DNA of 23,630 nucleotides. Source: a virus. Positions 12,001-16,466 of this stretch are shown piece by piece. Every line of letters begins with the position of its first letter. Position 1 is the first letter of the stretch. The position numbers and the translations under genes were made by a program. Location: the IMG/VR virus record IMGVR_UViG_3300020438_000280, positions 1 to 23,630 of that record. The stretch is one strand, 5' to 3'. Below the pieces are notes generated by a model. It worked only from the letters and a program-made list of their open reading frames with translations. It did not search any database and was not told the DNA's origin.

Positions 12001-13485
12001 AGAGTTTATTCTTACTGGATGGATCCAAAAAATGCAAACTCTGGTGGACCAAAAACATTCCTAACTTCTGTAGCAGTAACAGGTACTGTTCCTGGATCTG
12101 CATACTTAACAGTTGATAGTTTAGGTGTTAGTGATGGTGCATTTGTTGTTGGTGATCTAGTTCTTGTTGGTAAGAAAGGTGACATTGATGCTTTAGGTGG
12201 ATCTGAAACTGGATGGAATGCTCCTAGTGGAACTGATGCTCCTAAGTGGGAGTTCATGAAAATTGAATCTATAGATGAAGGTTCTAAGACTCTTAGATGT
12301 ACTCCTGCACAAGAAGGAACTGTTGCTAGATCATTTACTGATTATCAGGCAGGTACTGATATTACTGATATCAATGGTGCTTTGGTTATTAGATTCCTTA
12401 AGTATGAGGATTCATCTCAACTAGTAGATACTGCTCTTAGACAAAGATCAGTAAGTGGTGTTTCTGTTGACTATGCTTCATTCATTCTTGATAAGGGTTA
12501 CATTACTCAGATTAAGTTTGATTACTTACAGTTTATCAGACTTCATGATACAAGAGCAATTAATAATATTGCTGATCAGTATTTCATTGCAACTGGATTG
12601 ATGGAGGGAACTCATCATACCACTACAATGAATGAGTATGCAACTCTTGGACAAGTTGGTGGAGGTAATACTGGTACATTAAAGGTTAATAAGAACCTTG
12701 AACTGATCGGTGGTGATGTTAAAATATATGATTCTGTAAAAAGCACTACTATACTCGGAATAGCAAATGATGATGGTCATGCCGACCACGCTGGTAGCAT
12801 CACATTCAATGCTGGTATTGTTGGTAGAGGTATTCTTACAATATATCCAATATCATGTCCAGAGAGTATAACCAGTAATTGTGAAGAAGCATTCTCTGTT
12901 GATTCAGGTAGAAACGTTAGTGCTGGATCCAGTCTAACAATTCTAGGTGATGTTGCAGAAAGTCCTGCTGCTAATGCTAAGTTTAGTATTAATAGATTAG
13001 GAATTAATGGTGCTAACACATATAATATTAACCATGATATGTCAATTGATGCCTTTGGCATTGAGAACTTCTATGGTAAATCTGGTGGTCGCCATGCAAG
13101 ATACATTGCAACTGGTGCTGATGAGAGTGATAAATACTTAACAGCGAATGTTCAGTATTTTGCTAACGTTTCTTCTGGTGATACGTTCGTTGTATACTTA
13201 CCAGAGAATCCTATCAGTGGTGATTCAGTTAATATAATTGATGTTGGTGGTAATCTAACCTACAACACATCACTTGTTATCAGAGCACAAGGACTCGGAA
13301 CTAAAGTTCAGGGAGACTCTACTGGTACTACATTAGGACTAGCAGGATCTACAGCTTATGCTTCAGGTGAAATGATTGTTCAAACACCTAATGCTGGACT
13401 AACTCTAGTGTATCTTGGTGGAACTGATTCACTAGGAAATAGTGTTGGTGGTTCTGTTTCAGGTTGGTGGCTCAAGGAGGTTTAA
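1..13485 (+). CDS. Giant virion structural / tail-fibre protein, 5'-partial
   Basis: The frame is open from base 1: the ten codons before the ATG at 31 read FAVGFADHFL without a stop. No ribosome binding site precedes that ATG, so it is probably internal and the true start lies upstream. At least 4,494 codons are present, ending in TAA at 13483-13485. Order of regions (residues counted from ATG 31): helical repeats about 190-510; nine beta modules with a C...YPR core about 511-1310; His-aromatic motifs about 1320-1457; helical repeats about 1470-1813; four Cys repeats about 1820-1963; an unrecognised beta-rich middle about 1964-2825; a cyanophage-type block about 2830-2914; fibre-like GRVGINTT segments about 3250-3373; and a C-terminal module about 4355-4484. 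No enzyme motif, membrane segment or signal peptide is apparent. The likely role is a large appendage or baseplate-associated protein, because it sits directly upstream of three collar adhesins. The exact structure in the virion is unknown. Confidence 0.93.
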   Translation, partial: FAVGFADHFLMESGGDMSITNSNSNFGNTSLHAIGHKGFAFNQDKGGYITDIVPPQIVPETSGNTKKVSYYTLDVQASNDQGNDTKIFLGDDQGYDPKDRPAATIDGYRIGSRSDEKIYVKLTPRTVGSDNVFNATLSPTGFEKFTITADVLNPSGVTVNNKDLDAADRIEENKSFIAYEAYGYITGKYPNLLIKEGITIEKCRRDIGYLIDATVQDLRLGGNINTIQAAESYFVASQLSYITGELSETLEGYDYARDLAIAATRNFTYLRTGTETTSGEALVNIGDTSGVVQGMTVADYDPSQFTSDNKLIGGATRPASPAIPDNTFVKRVVDSATIELGQKATSSEKKVFSDRHGDARNLLLSNKLFIAAEAFDRMVLDFPSYTSPTGYGPQDCRDDLVDIVEAIAENTGYGGNDDVWDAAYHYESGAVQYISQKKNETIRAIEYARDMSIQSMRNEDVFIFGSHGLTQTKDTSITYKTPDAVNDRAGDARALILANKQLISAESVERMLLQSSTAQYTPSNAVYTPSTGQLVLTLDSHSLTGASSHTASNAAYDAKTGVLTLTVTGNDFVNGDRIKIEDDSLTMTCTMGSGNKTYPRPSDPVSGKWLKVYNKQGDNFDVHVGKSPIVSFTPSAADYNPTTGLMTLTIGNHGLSAGTSVKLLGESLKFSCGFGGATGTAAEKSYPRTTDPFYDTAINIESVTTTTITLQVLSSQPSTNVDAHTFVSALAGAVITGGDYVHSYVTATGGGIKREVDALRLDYGAITFTCDMDENASEHPYPRVSDPAGSSLLPVASVSGNDITLDVGKTVSKSHDVSTATYDPATGDLVLSIDGHNLSNGQTIKLADGSLNFKCAQDSYQSVHSYPRTDIVTLSDATGADYNPNTGIVTVTITGHGLVDGDQIKLADGALIFKCQQDNLQTDHAYPRPSDPASDQWLNPYNITTNTFDIDILRGVTSTNTTVHQFSGAAPNGITKKKDFAWQNALKIKDIGSSYKTATDADYDPATGILVVTSPSHGFVNGDSVKISENSLTFTCAFDSNATEHAYPRLSDPNSDKWLAVSNVSADQFTINVGAAGANQSFTAGSATTYDPASGDLVLEVGSGHGLSIGEGLLIENGAVSFKCTMDGNQVAQAYPRAGKDRASGRSIPITAIGSTTVTVNVGNAGDNKTFTPTAATYDAATGVFTATIGQHGLAVGSDITLKDNSLAFTCDRDGNTAVTKYPRPGTDPFAGKSISVTAVGSTTKTATGASYNPSTGALLISVAGHGYQNGDYIKIADNSLTFKCELDGKVQAKTYPRTGYDSASGRWLKISNVVTNAFEVNVGISQDTSVHEYQSATPDGIAHQDGTITFNVGYDSDANNQYAHTFVSADTLADAIEYEPQSPHTWDSSVTDGIKHLPQSAHSFKRAAASGIEKQGGSITVNVGVAAAGQQYTHEWTGGTAVGAVTSGGAYNHTWIESKTNGVHKVFSVAGNQAYHNQDCIDDVNDLLEAIADNVAFGGNDKTWDAAYSYKTGAHVAGEEVETNVVFDYAKEMAVQATRNQKILPIGSHGLTQVYDTTITNDTATPTVDANGDARALIVSNIDLIAEEAYARMLLQNPNFLPPTGNPQDCIDDIKDFITEVSYNLAYGGNDRTWDMANLYVTGAHVAGEEAQTLMAFTDAKELMIQAMRNEKILIIGSHGETQTYDNTISVSPSPALNNKVADAKSLIDSNKNFVAEIALGRMKAQYPAYTWTAPYTETDCLDDLKDVVDVVAHNLAYGGNDRVWDAALMYNAGAHAVGSENETIFAFNAVRDIIRQVIVNEAVTIGGHTGIAQVTDISITNGVANGDCDNAKATVTSLIQILTNAITSASSLYTVTREAATFRCVNAESTLNTLVSIVLNSITDPSSLSSVSRSRSTGVCHDVRSTIDTLFGIVTSTVTDGTALNSITRTISNGSCQNVASTITTLYDIITNGITTPGYLSTIDRTEPQLGIAFGPSVNANATTTNSYLYFTLTSGVYTAEFSPSVDDTITQDTGYPQCNDQGSAIRQYFANISTIIQTGLNAVPRVQPTSDTSALSSRSTLWKINGSNPHNLETGTVVRLVPRPRYDTNTNSYVDVDKRNVRLPNGFDTNEKYYVIAAGRNTKPENYNTASNFNGSATSGRYFMLANSKENAAAGIYIHSAEVEAIHPDIEIDLYQFVLDDKYDLHQYSCVLEGSTGVRTDVPHIFDVATSNTTTHEVFFRPNEGGAVPILGTNYNQNANFADTSTGRIRTDKLFFARYQNEKLFTIHATNTDAIANQDPIDFQSGTYDFSVFADKRQSPMRFDPSYPNPETTPVIYGKWYLNVEPNSNNAPANSSEILSRFHDVAYNDASGQDKTNDSWYERIKDERDAEERIYRLRYVIPQYLSAVRDPLNGFSIKVRKDETRKLLPQKLVLKPKTGVSSATFFNPVQTNEKIGFTETEFDPQNSLNLNKEAQYDPYKKDLVGSTQFVKKIETTNYVSMSIQSAKYINPGTTDEYLEVTVFDQGITNNALLNETLTTVKVTAPQGGSGPNGGFTVDKSQSTTANKIEWEGFNKGDKPAKGSAYLHAALQVPNTTTWHLILKDIKVDDSTPSAKLIYSETDNIRLSQGAVFADLESDPDFGKSLDTKDLIDKNLPQYYYKQKGAKVYTITPGDEITDDANVTYYVESVTDVGELNDTFYVFDVKQVQRRIFGQQDGIYYLTAVRGNVSPYPTGAGNQGNFRNFKFSQPISKLYPLNYKNDPLWYKKLDSTLVDPPATYSAADNYVHGLVQVNDFKGSLTKETVTDILATEALKHNTYTQVSSQVDNRIIAQKGNASSGSEDRLIPISGDNTVLSGYRMYVELRRPSIARAGNHTFEYLGFGPGNYSTGLPARQEVLLTPTQDFYAQSKKQDGGLVFYTGLNSNGDLYIGNRKIDAITGEEVFLERASLQDSEDSEDAIGSLVTTFDTPVTFNRYITVNGGDANDEDNTFNSPVKINVLGRVRKDALSIASFVSSNAADKDDSLLSRGAQTLNTQTSGDIVISRNRIAASVFQFNPRGSNGAAQGYKIQNHAVAGLGSNITPNQTAVWNAQGTGGTAVDTSQVVQYGNAGAPLAGDMLLKGFEVGYSGSLGWIHANFFAEVPSNNIANFTFDGTKRITIQWGTTTDPNTNQAVQLKNSDVGVTSGSQIKISNYSDNSFNGSWYVDPNGFNSDDGTVTFEILTVKADVGGDNPRLWDTEYQANNAVSLMYSNSSWKEFGVVGSESIRTATATIGDYKVGINTVARAAHGDYANAFVSLATNPRANLDVVGTAWISGKTIGDFLGNTAYSTRTQTEQAHAFMVGGDSETAQNAATFRVSTTNSGRVGINTTLAEMASAFTVKGTAEITDNAIFQKDVAINGGAVDGVGSITTTKTTGKLAVFADNTFTGLVGTNTAQGGLELASYTQKISIGDLQSAKQIITAGILSTDSNISLGTTADGIGANVSKVAVGGAFASNESLSYTQIETKSLKIDGDAWLGFRRGFGDVTSLSSQSQTISFFSNSGGPSVINFATNASEVNIAGQGGTTKINNQLEVVASAKFLADIHLCGGTTSFEFTGNRAQMGSVLPSSSNGGNDFWKTGIENPYSDTNPDKNVDILNVLVKTSTDADYNEVNTEGTDPWGGSEYQNARTNVTPNLPALTGDEYYLPIRDADPNGYFAENDYIIINSGINASPVRHPEIVQIVELTSVTTSPFYLKVKRQPFGTFTTVNENHLDLTSIFKVNVQFDSTWTETRLDNSGPQDNVDLAEFGGNLTTDDYVIIGRDPSNPSYGEVIKVDVLGTRIDQKLRVSDCGDPDTDVFVVNSVTGDTYIGGKLTIENSISINGGCESTKTVFDANGRETFLGSLTTSVGGKYITNINAADVALLKLGDVIKLSASSEGLPVKLVPDTKIIEIDDTQIKVSEFIIFNSNVTGVGFRAVRNEEFHITDGNGRSALHLDTCSGTLQVGNQRKRLDVERVTPSPQSAADTITAIGSIEEHLRVYSYWMDPKNANSGGPKTFLTSVAVTGTVPGSAYLTVDSLGVSDGAFVVGDLVLVGKKGDIDALGGSETGWNAPSGTDAPKWEFMKIESIDEGSKTLRCTPAQEGTVARSFTDYQAGTDITDINGALVIRFLKYEDSSQLVDTALRQRSVSGVSVDYASFILDKGYITQIKFDYLQFIRLHDTRAINNIADQYFIATGLMEGTHHTTTMNEYATLGQVGGGNTGTLKVNKNLELIGGDVKIYDSVKSTTILGIANDDGHADHAGSITFNAGIVGRGILTIYPISCPESITSNCEEAFSVDSGRNVSAGSSLTILGDVAESPAANAKFSINRLGINGANTYNINHDMSIDAFGIENFYGKSGGRHARYIATGADESDKYLTANVQYFANVSSGDTFVVYLPENPISGDSVNIIDVGGNLTYNTSLVIRAQGLGTKVQGDSTGTTLGLAGSTAYASGEMIVQTPNAGLTLVYLGGTDSLGNSVGGSVSGWWLKEV
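601..1560 (+). repeat. Helical protein repeats, block I (units A and B plus half of a third)
   Basis: Unit A is degenerate and begins at a KC-RRDIGYLIDA segment near 604. Unit B begins at DCRDDLVDIVEAIAEN (1183) and includes YGGNDDVWDAA, an ARDMSIQSMRNE helix and the GSHGLTQ turn. A third unit starts with GDARALILANKQLISAE (from about 1468) and reaches the ERMLLQ helix, but then runs into the beta modules instead of the expected QDC helix. Unit A is followed by an extra beta stretch of about 63 aa (roughly 820-1040) before the GDARNLLLSNK helix. These are repeats at protein level; the DNA is diverged. The fold is inferred as helical from residue spacing only. Confidence 0.75.
1561..3990 (+). 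repeat. Array of nine beta modules with C...YPR core
   Basis: The typical module reads: YDPATG, a short strand, HGL, a GDxIKI turn, SLTFxC, a D-containing loop, YPR, a DP motif, then a KWLxVSNV strand. The YPR codons fall at 1792, 2056, 2341, 2596, 2776, 3139, 3403, 3664 and 3886, so spacing varies from 180 to 363 bases. Several copies are incomplete. The first has a truncated TPSTGQ...HSL start fused to a second YDAKTG start; the third lacks the YDPATG half; the fourth stops soon after YPR. Similar modules are known to me from other cyanophage structural proteins, but their fold and ligand are not. Confidence 0.8.
3991..4401 (+). repeat. Cluster of His-aromatic short motifs
   Basis: The pattern is H, then T/S/Q/E, then F/Y/W, then 5-9 residues, then a small residue and I or V. 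It occurs at VHEYQSATPDGI (His codon 3994), AHTFVSADTLADAI (4093), PHTWDSSVTDGI (4153), AHSFKRAAASGI (4207), THEWTGGTAVGAV (4303) and NHTWIESKTNGV (4360). Three more copies lie inside the preceding array (His codons 2170, 2224 and 2890). Some are preceded by an ITVNVG or ITFNVG strand, suggesting they are the C-terminal ends of beta modules that lost their front halves. Function is unknown; the spaced single His residues could be structural or metal-binding. Confidence 0.7.
4438..5470 (+). repeat. Helical protein repeats, block II (three units)
   Basis: Three units begin at DC codons 4438, 4828 and 5221, giving periods of 130 and 131 aa. Shared landmarks in order: DCxDD, a hydrophobic helix, YGGNDxxWDxA, GAHVAGE or a variant, a helix ending RNEKI or similar, GSHGxTQ, DTTITN, then GDARALI-type and EEAxxRM helices leading into the next DC. 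The first unit directly continues the half unit left before the beta array. The last unit drifts (VNEAVTIGGHTGIAQ) and leads into the Cys repeats. Confidence 0.82.
5488..5919 (+). repeat. Four tandem 36-aa Cys repeats
   Basis: Cys codons lie at 5488, 5596, 5704 and 5812, exactly 108 bases apart. Each unit has C, then N/D, a small residue, a hydrophobic S/T-rich helix with TL or SL, an IV or II pair, an ITD or ITT turn, then L-S-x-I/V-x-R. Examples are CHDVRSTIDTLFGIV and CQNVASTITTLYDII. A displaced, weaker fifth copy (QCNDQGSAIRQYFANIST) has its Cys at 6061. One Cys per unit at a fixed period suggests a small helical solenoid or a trimer with stacked Cys, but bonding cannot be judged from sequence. 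Confidence 0.85.
8518..8772 (+). other. Conserved cyanophage structural-protein block (GFGPGNYSTG)
   Basis: Within the giant ORF, residues about 2830-2914 contain LRRPSIARAGNHTFEYLGFG, then PGNYSTGLP, then KKQDGGLVFYTGLNS, then GDLYIGNRKI and ITGEE. I recognise this block from virion structural proteins of T4-like cyanophages. It marks the switch from the beta-rich middle to the fibre-like C-terminal third. Its molecular role is not known to me. Confidence 0.6.
9778..10149 (+). other. Fibre-type VGINT segments
   Basis: Two fibre-like segments sit here: VGINTVARAA followed by NPRANLDVVGTAWISGKT, and GRVGINTT followed by FTVKGTAEI and FQKDVAINGG. This VGINT / LDVxG / INGG style is common in phage long tail fibres and fibre-like baseplate proteins, where it is usually taken as trimeric beta-structure. 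Related pieces recur downstream, such as FVVNSVTGDTYIGGKLTI (about 11461-11520) and LHLDTCSGTLQVGNQ (about 11869-11910). This supports a fibre role for the C-terminal third of the giant protein. Confidence 0.55.
13093..13482 (+). other. C-terminal fibre module of the giant protein
   Basis: The last 130 residues run HARYIATG, then FVVYLPENPISGDSVNIIDVG, NLTYNTSLVIRAQGLG, KVQGDSTGTTLGL, ASGEMIVQTPNAGLTLVYLG, and end in GWWLKEV. This ending resembles C-termini of several cyanophage fibre-like proteins, so the protein probably ends naturally here rather than through a frameshift. The terminal KEV codons overlap the ribosome binding site of the next gene. Confidence 0.55.
13474..13480 (+). promoter_or_regulatory. 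Ribosome binding site AAGGAGG for the first adhesin
   Basis: AAGGAGG is the strongest Shine-Dalgarno match seen in the window. It lies inside the last codons of the giant ORF and ends 8 bases before the ATG at 13489. A TTG at 13486 is only 5 bases away and is less suitable, so the ATG is taken as the start. Confidence 0.75.
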
Positions 13486-13488
13486 TTG

Positions 13489-14997
13489 ATGGCAAGTTAC
13501 AACCGTATAAAAGCTACGCAGCAAGCACCAGTAGGTACAATAATGCCTTATACTGGTGCTTCTGGTTCAAATAATACCGATGGTGTACCACCTGGATGGA
13601 TAGTATTAAATTCAGGACAAACAAATTTGAATGCTGCTGATTATCCTTTGCTTGCCAAGGTGATAGGTAATTTATATGGACCGTTTCCTGCTAATAATCA
13701 AGAGCAAGTGGGGTTGAATATTGGTATTATATTTGAATCTAATGGTGGTAAAGGATTTCCATATAATCCACCAGCAGGAAGAGAAGGACATGATGAATCT
13801 AAACCCGTAGATAAATTTAGTCTTCCTAACTTAAATCAAGTTCCTTTAGTTGACTTAGAACAAAGTAGAATTTCTGATCCTGCTACGTATGAAGTGGGTA
13901 ATCCTAGTGCAAACCCACCTGTTAGAGCAGATCATAGATATAATAATTTACAAGATATTGGAGAGTTTATTAGTCCTAATGGATCTAGTGGAACACAAGC
14001 AAAAACAGAAGTAAAGAGTAATATTGATTTAGTATTTGAAGTAGAATCATCAAGTAATCTTGCTGGTAGAGTAACTGGTACTGTTATGGAACCACCAATA
14101 TATTTTACCACAGCATATGTTATACCTAGAAAATTAGGTATTGATCATACTCCAAGACATACTCATAGACCTGCTAGTGATGCTGATACAGATCAGTTTT
14201 GGAGTGCTTATCCAAATGCAAACCCAGTTTTGGAATTTGTTCCAGGAAAAGCAATAAGAGCTAATAGTTTTACACAAACTAGTACTGTTCAACCAGCAAG
14301 TCAAAGAGGTGACACTCTTCCTGCTCAACAATGGACTCCAGGTTACGGACAATTTACTTGGTATGATAGTGAAGATGGTGGTACATCTATGGTATTAACT
14401 AATAGACAATGGAATATTGGTTCGGATACTGATGGTGATGGTGACATAGATACAAAGAAGAAGATGCCAGATGTTGATGTATATCCTGGTACACCAGCTA
14501 CCACAAGAACAATTGAATCTTTTAATAATATAGAATATGCTTATGAAGATGATTATAGTGGGGTATCAGCAGTAGCAGCAGATGCTCATACTGGTGCATT
14601 TCCACCACCAGGAAATTATCAGGGTCGTAGAAATTATTATGCTTCTCCTGATGTTAATCGTACCCATAGAGGGTCAGACATGCCAATGTCATATATTAAT
14701 GATATGATATATACTGGAGCACAACCAGTCAATACTAATGTTCCACCAGTAGGAGGAAAAACATTCTCTACTACACTTAATCATCCAGGAGAAAGGTGGT
14801 CTGGTAATTTAAGATCTCATAATCATGATGCAATGGAAATAAGTATGGGAAGTGGTTTATCAATACCAGCAACAATACTTGTTAATAATGTCTCTACTGG
14901 AACTACTAATCCAGTTACTCAAGAAACTGCATTGACTGTTGCTGTGAATCCAAATACACCATCAATTACGATGATGTATATCATGAGGGCATTTTAA
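13489..14997 (+). CDS. Tail-collar adhesin 1 (502 aa)
   Basis: This is a phage tail-collar-family protein, probably a short fibre or receptor-binding adhesin. The N-terminal collar half is at residues 13-64: APVGTIMPYTG, PPGWIVLNSG, NAADYPLLAKVIG, NLYG, with KFSLPNLN at 109-116. HxH motifs are at H224-T-H226 and H444-N-H446. In T4 gp12, HxH motifs in the receptor-binding head bind metal, so a similar role is likely. A DTDGDGDID loop at 313-321 resembles Ca-binding loops. The C-terminus, SITMMYIMRAF, matches the style of the two downstream adhesins. The gene follows the giant ORF with a strong ribosome binding site and overlaps the next gene by one base (TAATG). Its receptor cannot be predicted. 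Confidence 0.9.
   Translation: MASYNRIKATQQAPVGTIMPYTGASGSNNTDGVPPGWIVLNSGQTNLNAADYPLLAKVIGNLYGPFPANNQEQVGLNIGIIFESNGGKGFPYNPPAGREGHDESKPVDKFSLPNLNQVPLVDLEQSRISDPATYEVGNPSANPPVRADHRYNNLQDIGEFISPNGSSGTQAKTEVKSNIDLVFEVESSSNLAGRVTGTVMEPPIYFTTAYVIPRKLGIDHTPRHTHRPASDADTDQFWSAYPNANPVLEFVPGKAIRANSFTQTSTVQPASQRGDTLPAQQWTPGYGQFTWYDSEDGGTSMVLTNRQWNIGSDTDGDGDIDTKKKMPDVDVYPGTPATTRTIESFNNIEYAYEDDYSGVSAVAADAHTGAFPPPGNYQGRRNYYASPDVNRTHRGSDMPMSYINDMIYTGAQPVNTNVPPVGGKTFSTTLNHPGERWSGNLRSHNHDAMEISMGSGLSIPATILVNNVSTGTTNPVTQETALTVAVNPNTPSITMMYIMRAF
14425..14451 (+). other. Ca-binding-like DxDGDGDxD loop in adhesin 1
   Basis: Residues D313, D315, D317, D319 and D321 form DTDGDGDID. This spacing matches Ca2+-coordinating loops of thrombospondin type 3 / dockerin style. 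The flanking helices of a true EF-hand are not evident. It lies between the two HxH motifs. Ca binding is inferred from the motif alone. Confidence 0.5.
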
Positions 14998-16466
14998 TGG
15001 CGGTATATTATAACGAATTAAAAGGAAGTCATGGTTCTTTGACTGGAAGTATAATATCTTTTCCTGTTGAGGTAACAGATACTGATGATCCAGTTAGTGT
15101 TGTTAACAAGAAAATATTACCAGCAGGTTATGTTAGATGTGATGGTAGAGTATTAGCTGCTGCTGATTATCCTATGCTTGCTATTGTATTAGGAACTGGA
15201 TCTAGTTGTAAGTATCAAAAGGAAGGTCAACCTTTAACTGATTTACAAATTCAATTACCTGATTTGAGAAGTAAACATATAAGAGCAACTACTTCTGCAA
15301 ATATAGGAGATTATAATGATTTAGAAGTACTCAATAGTAATGGTGATGCAATAGAAAAAGCAGGTGTAGGTCTTGATGTTATCGCAAATATTGAGAGTCC
15401 ATATACTATCAATTATACTGGTTCTTTTTATATTCCACCACAAACAACGCCACTTAGAGGTGAACCAAGATTTACTTTGGAAACAGGATCATATACATTT
15501 ACTGCTGAAGTTCCTGAGACTGCATTTCAACCACATATGCACCAGTCAGAAACGTTGAGATCAAGGATGAAAGCTTCTAATGGTAGTTATTTTAGTGCTA
15601 GACAAAGAAACTCAGTAAGAGCAAATACCACTCTCAATGTCTGTCGTTGGTGGGAAAATACCAGACAAGATTTGTGTTATTGGAAATTTACAAGTCATAA
15701 TGATGTTGGTGGACCGCAACCAAACGGTTGGGGTCAACAAGTTACTATTGATGGTCGTACTCAAGTTACCCAATGGGGAGCATGTTTCACTGGTTGTAAT
15801 AATTTTAGTAGTCAAGGATATTGTTTGTGGCCTGATGAAGTAACATGTCCTAATATGGTGAATGAGAACACTGCAACTGGAGGAGCATCAGATCCTGGTG
15901 CTGGAGCATGGAATATTCGTCTGGATATTACTGGTGATCCTAATGATTGTAATCGTAGTGACAATTTTGAAGGAGTTGTGACTTATTTTGGTACTGGTGC
16001 TCGTGGAAGTGGTCAAAGTTTGACTGGAAATGGTGGTATTGGATATGATCCTACTTGGACTATGGATTGTGATTGCTTTACTATACTTGGGGTATGTGTT
16101 GGTGGTTATGATGGTCATGTCCAAAAAAACAATACTGAAGGATCAAAGATATTAGAGACAGATCTTCAAGGTAATATAAATCTTCCTGTAGGTCGTGGTG
16201 TTGATCCTTCATATCCAAGTGGTCGTCCTGCGGTTGCTAATTTATCAACGGCAACAGGAAGACAAGGTAATACAGCTGAGCATAGACACAGATTAGATTT
16301 AAATCCTGACGATGATCCACATACATATAAGATGATAACTAGAGCTGCTACTGCTAGAGCTGATAGTGGATTAGTTTCTAAGGTTAGTTTTACAACAAAC
16401 ACATCTCCTAAAGCAGATAAATATATACAACCATACATTATAACTGAGTACCTGATTAAGATCTAA
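14997..16466 (+). CDS. Tail-collar adhesin 2 with Cys/Trp-rich insertion (489 aa)
   Basis: The start is fixed by TAATG overlap with the upstream stop; GAGGG at 14985-14989 gives a 7-base spacing. The collar domain is at residues 15-95: LTGSIISFP, LPAGYVRCDGRVLAAADYPM, LAIVLG, then LQIQLPDLRSKHIR. HxH motifs are H180-M-H182 and H429-R-H431. Residues 216-367 form an unusual Cys/Trp-rich block absent from the other two collar proteins. The C-terminus, YIQPYIITEYLIKI, matches the family. As in related collar proteins, a trimeric adhesin at the tail or baseplate is likely. The Cys-rich part probably forms the variable tip, which is inference. Confidence 0.9.
   Translation: MAVYYNELKGSHGSLTGSIISFPVEVTDTDDPVSVVNKKILPAGYVRCDGRVLAAADYPMLAIVLGTGSSCKYQKEGQPLTDLQIQLPDLRSKHIRATTSANIGDYNDLEVLNSNGDAIEKAGVGLDVIANIESPYTINYTGSFYIPPQTTPLRGEPRFTLETGSYTFTAEVPETAFQPHMHQSETLRSRMKASNGSYFSARQRNSVRANTTLNVCRWWENTRQDLCYWKFTSHNDVGGPQPNGWGQQVTIDGRTQVTQWGACFTGCNNFSSQGYCLWPDEVTCPNMVNENTATGGASDPGAGAWNIRLDITGDPNDCNRSDNFEGVVTYFGTGARGSGQSLTGNGGIGYDPTWTMDCDCFTILGVCVGGYDGHVQKNNTEGSKILETDLQGNINLPVGRGVDPSYPSGRPAVANLSTATGRQGNTAEHRHRLDLNPDDDPHTYKMITRAATARADSGLVSKVSFTTNTSPKADKYIQPYIITEYLIKI
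15642..16097 (+). other. Cys/Trp-rich insertion domain in adhesin 2
   Basis: Ten Cys occur between residues 216 and 367: in CRWW, LCYW, ACFTGC (two), YCLW, TCP, DCN, DCDC (two) and VCV. Trp is frequent alongside (RWWEN, CYWKF, NGWGQQ, TQWGA, CLWPD, GAWNI, PTWTM). The rest of the protein has only two Cys (CDG and SSCKY). No known domain is recognised. Cys clustering of this kind suggests disulphides in the released virion or metal binding. Confidence 0.75.

Noticed and set aside
10629-13061. Antisense and other-frame ORFs of 60-115 codons scattered through the window, for example at 10629-10841 and 12777-13061 on the minus strand.
   Set aside because: They lie wholly inside long real genes, have low-complexity or unlikely compositions, no ribosome binding sites and no recognised motifs; they are shadows of the codon bias.
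13486-13488. TTG at 13486 as the start of adhesin 1.
   Set aside because: It is 5 bases from the AAGGAGG, while the ATG at 13489 has better spacing (8 bases) and gives the MASYN start that resembles the sister genes.
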